From Prosapia bicincta (lineage: Eukaryota > Arthropoda > Insecta > Hemiptera > Cercopidae): 64,000 bases of DNA. The stretch lies in the NCBI GenBank assembly GCA_036971475.1, contig JBAIZL010000001.1:143827692-143891691 (forward strand), given 5' to 3'. Made by a program: the position numbers and the translations under genes. This document shows, piece after piece, positions 23,985 through 35,258 of the stretch. Below the pieces are notes generated by a model. It was not told where the DNA came from. It did not search any database and saw only the letters and a program-made list of their open reading frames with translations. Numbering within the stretch: the first letter of the stretch is position 1; each line of letters begins with the position of its first letter.

Positions 23985-26930
23985 ACATTATAGTTAGGTA
24001 TTTTTTTACCAGCCTATTAGATTCACTATTTACTGTAAAGCGCATCTATAATCACATTATTTTCAAAAGGTTGGTCAGATTATTTCTGTGAAATGACGAA
24101 GTCGGAAGATCTTACTCTCCTTATAAACCTACCAGATGATACACTACAAATGTTTAAGAGAAGCCACCATGTGCCATCAATATAAAATATTCTAAACATT
24201 TTCATGTAAAGACCTTAATATTTTATCCAATCGCACATTCTCCTAACTCATCTCCAATTGTAACACGTACTAAATTTAGACACAAATTTCTCATGTAACA
24301 TTTATATAACACATTTATAAATTATATCTTATTTTTCCTTTACAAAACAGTACCGAATAATTTATCCTCTTTTTATATGACTGTTTGCATTTTCGAAAGT
24401 TGCAACTGAACTGCTATACTTTCATAGGTATTTGAAACAATAAGTTACAGCCTATAAATGATAATTGTGTTTGAGATATTGAATACTGTTATTTTATAAC
24501 TAAAGGAATTTCAATACTGTTTTGAAGCAGTTTTTATTTATTATATTATTAGGAATGACTAATTCAAGTTCTAACAAAGCCAGTTAAAGAAATACGGAAA
24601 ACTAGTAGTGATTGTGTAACATTTTATTCCGGACTATTGTAACAAGTTTTATTTATTATTTTTTTAAAGTATAAGTAACATGCTTTCAGACACATTTGTA
24701 TAGTTTATTTTTCTAAGGACGATCTATGACGTCAGGAAGTACTGTTAGAGTAAAGTTACTTCTCGCCATTATCGCTTGTCCTAAGCACATTACTGCAATG
24801 TGGAATGCTTCATTCTGTCTCATAGCATTATCAGCACCCACCATGCCACCCATAGACTGTCACATCTTTGACAGATTTTTACACGTGTAATCCATCGTGA
24901 TGTAGTTTACACTAACTCTTTAAAAAGAGATTTAACAGTGTAACGTTATGAAATTATTATGCAAGCCTATACGAATGTAAATGGTAAATGATTTGAAGGC
25001 AAACACGTTTGCAATTCAAGGGGTTTATTTGCAATTTTGTTAAAAAAAAATTATTTGCATAGCCATATGCGCACACATAACTCTCTTTAAGGAGCTATAT
25101 TGTTGGTACATAAGAAACCGTAAATATAAATCTATACGATTTTTTTATCATATCCTGTGTCTTGTTATTATTTTAAAACGACTTCGTTTCCTTGTGTTTG
25201 TCCGTATTTTGGAGGTATCTTGTGACATTCCTGAGACGAATTCGAAATATATTTCCAGTAGACTGATAAAGTATCCACCTAAACACAAAGAAAAAGCCTG
25301 TAACGTTCTCTTTCTTAATATTCCTACTAAGAACTGTGTTGTGACGCCATCTAATTGTAAAAATGGGTAAAGTTCAATAAAACGGATTTGATCAAATTCC
25401 ACGAAATTTAATTCGTTTCGTAAGTGTTAAGATACACAATGGATTTTTCTAATCATACCGGCCAATGTATTATGAAATACCCTCCGTCGACGCCCAGATG
25501 TGCACAGTACAATAGCAAGGGATTAAACATTGGTTTATGTCTAACTCCAATCGTATTACGCACAATGTATTTGGCTCTCTATTTGCCATATTTGTAATTT
25601 ATACAATTTGGAACATTTATACCTGAGAATAATTACGGTTATGAACGTCAGATGATTCAGCAGTATTGTATTGGAGTAATAAATAGTTTATTTTGCCGTT
25701 TCAGAATGTTTCTGTGAAGTCGTTTTTATAATTATAAAAAAAACAACTCCACTCTGCGACGTTTTCTTTCTGTTATACAATTCGGTTCATTGAATTAAAA
25801 ATGAGGAAAAAATAAAGCATACATTTCATTGATATTTTTTTCCAATACTTCAAATTCTAAGGCTATGTCAATTTTTGATCGAGCAGTTGCCAGAATCAAT
25901 CCGATGAAAAATTGTTTCCCACATTCTTTTCAACAAATTATTATCTCTATTAATATATTTTCTTTATTTAAAATAACAATTTTATATCCTTTATCAGCTA
26001 TTAAAAATGATAGGAGGTTGAGAGCCAGACCTAAATGCAGAAGGGGCAATTTACTGCAACTTCATTGTTCGGACAATGCGAAAGCGGCGTGGCGAAGTAG
26101 TTACCGGTGTATATATTAAATGCAAAATGTTGTTTCAAAGTATTTTAATTTCAAATTACCTCTCAGAATGATTGTTATGCAATTGGATTGTATATTACGT
26201 TTTAAATAAAAGAAAAAGTTACTTCTGGTATAGAGGTTTCATTTATTATGATAAACATTACGCAACAGCTGTTTTATACAGATATAACTGTTTATTTACC
26301 ATTGTTGTAACTAAGTACTTCCATTTTATCTATTCACTTCAACAATGTGACAATTATATTTTCAAGTCATCAAATGATTTTAGATGAGCACTGTTTATGA
26401 AGGATATTAATTAATATCAACAATCTCATTTTTTAGACGTTTATCATAGTGGTAATCATAGATGGACTTATTGTTTTATTGTCTTCCACCGATTTGGATA
26501 TAGAAATAACAATTGAGTTTTTTCTTCTAATGGTTTACTAATCCAGCCATCCTAATTATCGCTTACTAACATTTAATTTGGGTTAGGTTGCGATTCACCT
26601 CTTAATTTAGATAATTTCCACTGCACTTTCATTTTTTTATATAGTTCTTTAGATTAAATCTTTCGACATAATTTCTCATTTATTGCAATAACTATAATTA
26701 CATGTTACCCTTTAAGCAATTTCATTGCGTTTGAAATGCCTTAACATTTATTTAAGCAATAGCTCACAACATTTCACAAAGTTCAAGCCCAATGACGTAA
26801 CGAGAAAATTTATTTGCTTTAGATTTTATATCGTTTCAGACCAAGCGAGGTTCCTTCAGCCGAGGATCATCACTTTACTGGTAGTTCATATGTATAGGGG
26901 AGAAAATATCACATCTAAATTATGGATAAT
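23985..26930. other. AT-rich stretch, no supported gene
   Basis: Frames of 84 codons (minus, 25148-25402), 96 codons (plus, 25829-26119) and 83 codons (plus, 26725-26976) lack domains. The last runs into the LTR beginning at 26936. Nothing nameable is seen. Confidence 0.5.
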
Positions 26931-26935
26931 ATTAT

Positions 26936-27770
26936 TGTTGAGAACTATGCCTAACCGTTTCAGCTGTACATTTTGAAACTTGTGTTTGCTGCTATATAAA
27001 ACACAGCTGTCGTTAGTTTCACAACGTATTCACTAAATAGCACTTAGTTTGTTCTATTAGTGTTCTCAGCAAGCCTGTGTGTTATAGCCAAGATGGCCGA
27101 CCGCGTTACACTGTCTCTTTACACCTTTAAGTTTTAACGTCAGCCCCGCCTCAACCGCAAGGATCTCCGCAGGAAACTACTTGCAAGAAGGACTTCAAAC
27201 CTCAACAAAGTCAGGTTGCATAATAGTAGAAGTTTATAACAGTTCGAAATTCAGTAAAAGTCGCCTTATAAGTGCTCATCCTAAAACGCCACCTTTTCTC
27301 CATTGTTCAGTGAGTAACCGTAGCGTTATTGTGAACTAAACTTTGTCTGTCGCATGTTTCGACTATTATATTATAGTGTATTGTTTTGTAGCGTTATTGT
27401 TTAAAACGTGATCATTGTGTTTAACCGCGTGTGTAACTATATAACATTTCATGTGTATGCAGACTTTATCCAGTTTCACGAGTACACTTATACTTAAGAA
27501 CTGTGTGATATAATATATTAAATACCCGTTTAGTGTTACAGATATTTGTACACCGCTCCTGGGCAGTTCTTGAAAGACTGTTGGAAGCAGCTCTGGGTAA
27601 GTATTATATGTTAGTGCAAACCTCAGTATAAGTATTAATGTTGTCACTCAAGGTTATTCCCCGCATTTAACACTTTTCCCGTTATATCTAGAACGGGTGG
27701 TCCACTGGGAAAAATACTAATTAATCTTTCAAATAATTTGTACTCAATTAATTAGGTTTTAAAACCAACA
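26936..27770 (+). repeat. 5' LTR of BEL/Pao element 1 (835 bp)
   Basis: Matches 31491-32293 along its length with scattered substitutions and several indels, by eye in the mid to high 80s percent identity, so the insertion is fairly old. It begins TG and ends CA. It contains a TATATAAA box and an aagatggccgaccg block conserved in both LTRs. The small frames inside it are not genes. Confidence 0.92.
26993..27000 (+). promoter_or_regulatory. TATA box in LTR of element 1
   Basis: TATATAAA lies 57 bases into the LTR and is conserved at 31549-31556 in the other LTR. Transcription of the element would be expected to start about 25-30 bases downstream; the start itself is inferred. Confidence 0.5.
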
Positions 27771-27788
27771 TTAGTCCAAACCGGATAT
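27771..27788 (+). other. Probable primer-binding site of element 1
   Basis: Sequence directly after the 5' LTR, ttagtccaaaccggat, occupies the place where a host tRNA 3' end pairs to prime minus-strand synthesis. It resembles the cleaner candidate in element 2 (TGGTCC...CCCGGAT) but has TAG instead of TGG and a shorter middle, so it is decayed. Confidence 0.4.
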
Positions 27789-27836
27789 AACGCAGACTAT
27801 CAATTTAAAAAATTAAGTGATATCCTAAGAGAACTA

Positions 27837-29268
27837 GTGATGACCGTAGAAATCATAGGCATTGATAACCCTTCCATTGGCATGTTGATTCAAATCCGCA
27901 GGACTCATGAAAGTTTCATGAGCAACTTTGACAAGTTAGAAAACTCTATCACCAGTTACACAACTGATAACATTGGCAAGGCATGTGAAATCAAAACTAA
28001 ATTTCTTAAGATTTTCTTCACTTTCCTCAATAAATACCCAACAATGATAAAATCAGAAAGGGATGCAGAAACAGAGCACCCACAATTGATCCCAACCGGC
28101 TTACCGAACCTCAAAATACCCATGTTCTCTGGTAAAACAGAGGAGTGGACAAACTTCATTGCTATGTCCTATTCCCTATGCACCATTATGGCTGTATCAG
28201 TTACACCACCATAATGGTTAGACCCGTTACATACATTTCAATACTTAATAGATTCGTTGCATGGTGATGCTCTATTTGTTATATCCGGACTAGCTATCTC
28301 ATCAGAGAATTACGATATCTCATACCAAGCATTGCAGCAGCATTACGCCAATCCTAGATTGCTAACCGACTATAATTTTCAACAAATTTTTAATTTCTCT
28401 ATATTGCAAACCACAAGCTACAAGGATGTCAACCAATTTCTTTCTCCTCATTCCAATGCTGTCAGCGCGCTTAAGGCCATTCAAATGCACGACCTGGCCG
28501 ACTCCCTGCTGTTCCAACTATCCGTAAATAATTTAAGTGACGAAACACGAATGGACAAAAAAAAATTAGGTACGTCAAAAATACCCACTTATGCCTCACT
28601 TAACACCATTGTCACGGAACAAGCATGCTCAATGGAATTACTACAAAGAAATCCCGAGAGCCTAACACCGAAGGTTAAACGCCCCCTTAGACTCATGACG
28701 ACGATATCGACAACTGCGGTTGCTAGAAGCAACCCAGAAGACTACGCAGATGAAGCCGCAGGACTGAATAAAGATCATCACCGCACGACAACACACTATG
28801 CCCAAATGACTCAACCGTATGCTCTGGGACTGCCTGTGATCCGCAAACGCATGCAGCCTAACCCAATATTGCTCACAAAACAACCATTACAGACTGTTAG
28901 GCAATGTTTTCCCAAACTGCGCTTGCCCACGAGACAAAACCAACGCGCCTCGTAACGATCCGTTCGCAGCACAGTGTTTCTATTGCTCAGCCATTCACAA
29001 TATCTTTCGTTGTCCAGACTTTCTTAAACTAAGAGCCCAGGAACGACGTGAGTATATACAACATATGCATCGTTATTTCAATAGTTTAGGCACCCTCTAC
29101 CAAAACAAGTGCAAATCATCCAAGACCTGTCAACATTGTAATGGTAAACATCGCTCCTTGCTACATAAGTCTAACTCAGCTTCACAACATCGACATTACA
29201 CGCCTCGACACCTAAGATCAACCGGCATCGGCATAAATTCAACCACAAATGGAAAACCACACGAGTAG
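27837..29268 (+). pseudogene. gag: Gag pseudogene of BEL/Pao element 1
   Basis: Gag packages the element RNA. One frame runs 27837-28955, interrupted by an in-frame TAA at 28212-28214. Before the stop lies the LPNLKIPMFSGKTEEW motif typical of the Pao Gag (DUF1759-type) domain. After it come GDALFVISGL and ISYQALQQHYANP, also typical. The zinc-binding region lies in a different frame further on: a C-X2-C-X3-H-X4-C knuckle (CFYC...HNIFRC, about 28977-29015) and a second C-X2-C...H cluster ending CNGKHRSLLH (about 29125-29166). At least one frameshift therefore separates the two parts. The frame ends at a stop at 29266-29268, where the GC-rich cassette begins. Start codon is uncertain. Confidence 0.85.
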
Positions 29269-29269
29269 A

Positions 29270-30455
29270 TATGACTACACTTGGGCAAAACTACCCCTAA
29301 CTGGGCCTGTAAGTAACCTAGGACTATAGGGGTAGTTTTGGATGATGCAGGCGGCCGATGCGGCCATGATCCTAGCCTTGGGGGTGGGTTCGACCACGTT
29401 CAGAGGGGTGGGGGTAGTTTTTCGAAAAAAAATATTATAACCCACTAACCTAAGCTAGCCAAATTGCATCCAACCTAACCTAACCTTCGTGTGGGGGGTG
29501 TCCTCAGCTACGTTCAGGACCATCCCCGGGGGAGCTCCAGGGGTAGATTCGGGGTGGGGGGTAGTTTTGGAAACATTTTGGAAAAACGTGCCTTGACTGA
29601 TAGGGTGAGTTTAGAGTGCATTATCGCTACGGTTGGGGGTAGTTTCAACTAGGGGTAGTTTTTAAATAAAATATGAAATTGCCAAAAATCGATGGATCAA
29701 CAGACAGTACGGGATATGTGTAGAGTCCAGTACGGACTGCTGCGGGGGTGGTCTCACCTAGGGGTAGTTTTTAAATAAAATATGAAATTGCCAAAAACCG
29801 ATCGGTTGGATCAAATGACCGTATATGGTATGGTTAAAGTCCATTATGGTAGGCTGTGTGGGTGGGATCACCTGTGGGTTGTATTCAGATTGCCAAAAAT
29901 GATCGGTGTCCTAGGTAAAAGTCACTCCCGAGCTTGCGCTTGAGGTAACACCGCCTAGGAGCGGGTAAAGCTAACGCGGAGCATGGTCTCGGGTAAAAGC
30001 CAACCTAGGTAAAGTAACCCGGAATCTGGTATGAAGTCGGGGCGGTAGAGGCCGTTATCCACATACCAATGCCAATACGGTCTGAGCCAGCTAGAATGTC
30101 TCTAAAAATACAAGATCGAAAACAATATAGCAACAACAACAACAAAAACAAATGATATACAATTAATATTACACTTACCGTGCGACATCAACCAAGCGTT
30201 AGCCCTCGATCCGAGATACCCCATTGACCTCTCAAGATGTCGCTACGCTTGCCTTCTGCAGTTTTCACGGGGTTAGGACCGCCAACTGAATCAGTGAAAC
30301 CGATTCAATGCCCGCATTACAAGCCGGGGCAAGCAGAAGGCTTACCCCTTGGGGAGTAGCCCCAAACCAACGCTACTCCCAAGTGACTACCACTCCATGA
30401 CAAAACCCGCAACCACACTTTTGAGCTTGCCTACTCGGCAGTTAAATCTTACTTT
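29270..30455. other. GC-rich cassette nested inside element 1
   Basis: About 1.2 kb sharply richer in G and C than the surrounding element and genome. It sits between the Gag knuckles and the remainder of the protease region, where the protease active-site motif would be expected. It contains repeated GGGGTAGTTTT words, a ~110-base tandem array, an ACCTAACCTAACC run at 29473-29485 and a CAA-rich tract near 30130-30150. Read on the minus strand it has a strong donor-like CGGTAAGTG complementary to about 30173-30181. No long ORF is open on either strand. It is probably a nested insertion or transduced sequence of unidentified origin; I could not find its target duplication. Confidence 0.5.
29545..29910. 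repeat. ~110-bp tandem repeat, about 3 copies, within the cassette
   Basis: Anchors gagtgcattat (29613), gagtccagtac (29723) and aagtccattat (29837) are spaced 110 and 114 bases apart. Each is followed by a GGGGTGG-like block. The block ctaggggtagttttt then aaataaaatatgaaattgcc recurs at 29649 and 29758. The third copy is more degraded. Confidence 0.8.
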
Positions 30456-30461
30456 GATTGA

Positions 30462-30905
30462 GTGAATTCTAAGGCCACACGTATATCGGAATATGTGTCC
30501 CTACAAATCTCTTCTAGACATGAGGCGAATTTCAAAATTGATGTAGAAGCTGCAGTACTACCTCAAATCACTGTCCCTCTACCATCAACCGCCCTATCAC
30601 CAAATTTACGCGCACGTTACAAGTATTTGCCACTCGCTGACTCTCACTTCGATACTCCTGCCTAAATCGACTTAATATTAGGAACGGACATCTTCACCCA
30701 TAGTCTTGTCAATGAGCCACGTATCATCATCAAAGGTCAACCTTCTACCCTAATCACCTTCTTCGGATGGATTATATCGAGGTCACTTCCCGACTATCTA
30801 TATTGTCAACCGCAGGCCCTCACTACAATGTTAGCCGCACGTTACGACTACACACATCGATCCAGAGAGATCAAAGAACCCTTCCGCACCAATAAAGACA
30901 CACAA
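30462..30905 (+). pseudogene. pol: Protease-region fragment of element 1
   Basis: The retroviral-type aspartic protease releases mature Gag and Pol products. The reading frame from 30462 gives a segment with EYVSLQISSRHEANF, LPQITVPLPS and PLADSHFDTPA, then, past an in-frame TAA at 30663-30665, DLILGTDIF and a FFGWIISR motif. This order is typical of the C-terminal half of the Pao protease region. The active-site D-S/T-G part that should lie upstream is missing where the GC-rich cassette sits. A further stop follows at about 30910, and reverse transcriptase does not follow. Non-functional. Confidence 0.75.
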
Positions 30906-30989
30906 CACTATTAAGACTTACACGAGACTACCACAACTACTGACACCTTATGAAGATTTCAGCCCACTAATCATATCACAGAGTTCTTT

Positions 30990-31390
30990 CGCCCTTCAAC
31001 ACCCATAGTCGAACCCTCCGGACTGCTCAGGGTGGGCGGCAGAGCTCATTATTCTCCACTAAACCACTCATTTCATTAAAATTTAAGCAGTTATCAACAG
31101 CTGATCCATCTAATTTCTGTTTTCCCCTTGCGTATCTTCATTTTTTCTTATCCCCAAAACATCTAATTGGTCACCCGCTACTGTATCGTCCTACCAGATG
31201 GTTCGAGGAACTATCTCTTATACCACTATATCCACTTCCTCAGCAGTTGAATAACCGCTTTTGGAAGTCTTAGTACACCCCATACTTACCTACTCGACAC
31301 CACCAAATGATTAAAGATTCCAATCCAAATTAAGAAGGACAGATAGTCTGCAGACCTGTAAATAACCTTGTTCGACTTCCATCAACCATC
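30990..31390 (+). pseudogene. pol: Integrase remnants of element 1
   Basis: Around 31000-31060 the translation contains PSGLLRVGGRAHYSPL, closely like the GLLRVGGRL motif just before the integrase zinc-binding region of BEL/Pao elements. Around 31345-31390 a fragment CRPVNNLVRLPS resembles the C-terminal end of such integrases. The catalytic D, D and E region between them is not recognisable. Multiple stops and frame changes are present, so this is a relic left by a large deletion. Confidence 0.6.
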
Positions 31391-31479
31391 TAACTATCCG
31401 TTGACCTCCTGACCTTTCTTTTTGGCTCTTTGCTCACTTTCACTCCTCATCATATCTGGTTCTAAAAACATCCGTTTTT

Positions 31480-31490
31480 GGCCGGCGGTA
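31480..31490 (+). other. Probable polypurine-tract region of element 1
   Basis: GGCCGGCGGTA directly precedes the 3' LTR. Element 2 has a similar CCCCCGGTA just before its 3' LTR, so the shared CGGTA|TGTT junction probably marks the plus-strand priming site. It is G/C-rich rather than a clean purine run. Confidence 0.4.
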
Positions 31491-32293
31491 TGTTGAGAAC
31501 TATGCCTAACCTGTTTCAGCTGTACATTTTGAATCTTGGGTTTGCTGCTATATAAAGCTGCTGTTGTTAGATTCACAGTTTTATTCACTAGACAGCGCTT
31601 AATTTGTTCCGTTTCTTGACCGTTATTAGCGTTCCCAGCAAGCCTGTGTGTTGTAGCCAAGATGGCCGACCGAGTTACAATGTCTGTCTCTTTACACCCT
31701 TAAGTTTTAACCTCAGCACCGCGTCAATCACAAGAAGGACTTCAAACCTCAACAAAGTCAGATCGCATAATAGTAGAAGTGTATAAAAGTTCTAAATTCA
31801 GTAAAAGTCGCCTTTTAAGTGCTAACCGTAATACGCCATTTACTCTCCATTGATGAGTGTGTAACCGTGGCGTTATTGTGATCAAAGCTTTGTCTGTCGC
31901 ATGTTTGGACTATTATATTATAGTGTATTGTTTTGTAGCGTTATTAGTTATAACCTGAACATTGTGTTTAACCGCGTGCGTAACTATATAACATTTCTTG
32001 TGTATGCAGAATTTATCCAATTTCACCAGTACACTTATACTAAAAAATTATGGGATTTAACACATTAAATACCCGTTTAGTGTTACATAAAATTGTACAC
32101 CGCCCCCGGGAAGTTCTTGAAAGAATTTTGGAAGCTGCTCTGGGTAAGCATTATATGTAGAAGGCTTAGTGCTAAACACAGTATAAGTATTAATGTTGTT
32201 ATTGCGAGGTTGCAATGTTGCGGCAAGGTTATTGCCCGCATTTATCTATTTTCAAATAATTTGTACTCAATTAATTAGGTTTCTAAACCAACA
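31491..32293 (+). repeat. 3' LTR of BEL/Pao element 1 (803 bp)
   Basis: Homologue of 26936-27770, shorter by 32 bases through indels. It starts TGTTGAGAAC, ends ACCAACA and is followed by ATTAT (32294-32298), identical to the five bases before the 5' LTR. TATATAAA is conserved at 31549-31556. Confidence 0.92.
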
Positions 32294-32636
32294 ATTATGT
32301 TCCCAAAACAGTAGCCAGAATAGTTCTAAATATTTTAGTACATCAACGAAAGGACTATTTCTAATTAAGTAAAAACTAATACCAGCTAATATAAAAATAT
32401 TTTCTCGTTTATATGTATATAGATTCTGAATTTAAAAAAATTAGGTTTAATATTGAAAAAGGTTTTAAGTATTTTCTTAATAATTTACGAATAATCTGGG
32501 GTGAATTCTATATAGTCTTGACAAAAGATATTTGAGTCTATTCAACTATAATTTAATGTACATTCTGTTATGTGTATGAAACAATTAGCCGTGGATCAAT
32601 GATCTGAAACAATCCTAATTTGCACCTATTACCAGT

Positions 32637-32639
<3 letters not shown>

Positions 32640-32692
<53 letters not shown>

Positions 32693-32740
32693 CCTAAATT
32701 TATTTATTTTGTATACTGTATTGACATATACAGTATACAA
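32640..32740. repeat. (TA)n tract followed by a perfect 12-bp hairpin
   Basis: A TA run (about 32640-32690) is followed 18 bases later by ttgtatactgta (32709-32720), an 8-base loop, and its exact reverse complement (32729-32740). It is one of several places here where a TA tract neighbours an inverted repeat. Confidence 0.85.
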
Positions 32741-35222
32741 ATGTAATAGTATGTACAGAAAATTATATACAACACACGTATTTACTACTAAACTTAAAAA
32801 ATGTTTCTCTCTGTAAACGTAATGCACGTTCTTAAACTCACTTGCAGAAACTTAGACAAGACGCTCTTTTCCGCGAACACTTGTGTTAAATAATGATGTT
32901 CGGCCAAAGGTCAAAAGAACCAAGTAAGATTTTCACATAGGACTGAGGAAGTACGACCTAAAATAAAACATTGTTCCTAATGTATTAGCCCTTTGCCGTA
33001 CGCGACACACTTCTTCGTTAAATTATTAACTGTGTTTTTCTGCAAAGCAAGAAATACGGGTAAAAGAAGCTAATGTTTCTGACCTCGGTGTAAACTGGAA
33101 ACTTGAAATGGATAATAAAAACAGACGGCGAAATTAAATAAACTCTGAAGTGTTTACTTTTTAATTCCGTCACCTTTTCACGTTTCATCTATAATGATAA
33201 TTTTATATAAATTCGAATCAGGTGTATGTATCGCTTTCTTCATTTTATACTAATATAAAAGTTTCCATGAAATATACTATTACTAAAACACACTAAAATA
33301 TTATCAAGTTAAATAATAGAAATCAGAAGAGAATAGTTGTGTGACAAGTGAGATTTCATTTTTCGCAGGATAAGGAAGTGATCGTTGACTCTTCAAATGG
33401 TATCCAATCCAAATTCGAATAGTCTCATACTTCGTGAATCAACATATGTGTTTTCAACTTTTTCAACAAATATCAGAGTTAAATTATCTTTTCATAGATT
33501 AAAAACTGTTTCTAAAAAGTAACATTTTTTCAACTTTAAACATTTTTATTGGTGTGATGTTCTTGTTTATAATTGAAACAAATTTTACTTAATGGAGGAA
33601 AGGAGCATGTACGTTCTGATAAGGAATTGTGTGATACTTAAAAATATTTTTGAAGGATACACACTATTGATGCTCTAAGACACATGCATTTATCACGTAT
33701 AGATGTAGCCCTGTTTAAATAGTAATAATTATTCTAAATGTATAGGCTTACTCAGAATCCATAAATTACTTTTATATTGTAAGAACTTCAAATCATTGTA
33801 GTTTAGTTGCAGAAGTGCAGTGCAAGATTTACTTTAAGTAATGCGATGTAGTACTCGAAAGGAATAAACTTTAAAGGTTTGTGGGGGGTCTGCATCTAAC
33901 ACTCAGGTTTGTAGGGGGGTTTGCATACTAACACAACAGTTAAAAATATATATTTCCTTAAAATATAGTTAACGAAATGTTAGTTAATATTTCCTTAAAT
34001 AAAGTTAATGAAATGATTTCTGTGAAAAACCCGTTTCCCCTAGGAAAAAGTATTAAAATGATGTGATAACATTTTCCTTTTCGTTTTATGGTCAGAATTA
34101 TGTATAAATATAAATGAATGTATTATTAATGTTTTTTTTTTAAATCCGGTAAATTTTCTACTGATAATAGAAATATCATAGAACGAACATGCAGTTGTTA
34201 TATTAGGAATAGTTTTGTGAGTTATTTTTTAATTGATAAATAAGTTATTTTTTTGCTGACCTTACAGACAAATTCACAAATATGAGAATAAGGAATATCA
34301 TAATAATACAAACAATAGTAATAAAAAAACTCCAAAACAAAAATAAAACAACCAGTATTATTGAAATTGTATATACATTTTTAAATTATTTATGTTTTCA
34401 ATTTCTTATCTCATGATTATTCGAACATTCTTAATTATAAGTTATTATATTTACTCACTTTTTAGTATTACCTTTCACTATTTATGTCAGGAATTACCTC
34501 TTCTTCGTGTTTTAGGTTTTGCGATTATTTCCACTGGGCGACTCACCTTCCAATCTATTTTAAGAGATTTTATAATTCATTATAGTATATATGTACACAT
34601 ACTAATTGCATTATTGTCTTGTGGTAGCTTTATTAAAAAAAATTTAGACTAATAGAAACCTGACCGTACGTTTCTGAACTCGGTTCTAATTAAAAAATAC
34701 CCTACAGAGATTTCTAAATATTTTATGTCAAAAGGGAGCGTAGTTGATTACCATATAATGAAAGTGTTTTTTGTTTCTGAAAAGGTATTGTAAAGAATAA
34801 TAAATCCGTCCGACATGAAACAGGCTTGCCGATGCTATGGTTGTTTTGCTTTTGGTGAAAAATACTAAAACTGAAATACACAGTATAAAAGTAATAGAAA
34901 TATATAGACAAAGGTGTGACGTTCTCATAACGATTATTTGAAATCTAAACAATGTTTAGGGTTATATGCTTTTTGGGTACGTATTTATTCATAGTTTGTG
35001 TTTTAGAGAAAATATATTATAAATAATTTTATATTAAAAGTATTTATATTTACACCTATTAATTATAAAACCTTTAGGACATTATATTTCAATCATCAGG
35101 AAATAAACACTAATTCCAGAAATAAAGTTGAACCATATAATATAAATGTAGTAAAAATTTACTAAATTCTTATTACAAGTAGGGTTACATTTTTATTAGG
35201 AATATAATGTGGTTGAATTTAG

Positions 35223-35258
35223 TAATAAATACACAAAAGTTTTTTTGTGTATTTATTA
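35223..35258. repeat. Perfect 16-bp hairpin
   Basis: Arms taataaatacacaaaa (35223-35238) and its reverse complement (35243-35258) are separated by four bases (gttt). A TAGGGTTACAT word lies on both sides as a direct repeat (about 35180 and 35258). No terminator-like function is implied in this genome type. Confidence 0.85.

Larger units (their letters stand above)
26936..32293 (+). mobile_element. Decayed BEL/Pao LTR retrotransposon (element 1)
   Basis: A complete insertion bounded by two related LTRs (26936-27770 and 31491-32293), each starting TGTTGAGAAC and ending ACCAACA. The five-base target duplication ATTAT lies at 26931-26935 and 32294-32298. Between the LTRs lie a broken Gag, a GC-rich foreign-looking cassette, a fragment of the aspartic protease region and traces of the integrase. 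Reverse transcriptase and RNase H are absent, so over 2 kb of a standard element has been lost. Internal order (Gag with zinc knuckles, protease, then integrase in the same strand) together with the peptide motifs supports BEL/Pao rather than Gypsy or Copia. The element is not autonomous. Confidence 0.9.

Noticed and set aside
24725..24880. Minus-strand open stretch of ~48 codons with protein-like composition
   Set aside because: It lacks a convincing splice acceptor or donor and no family is recognised. It could be an exon, but the evidence is weaker than for 20253-20340.
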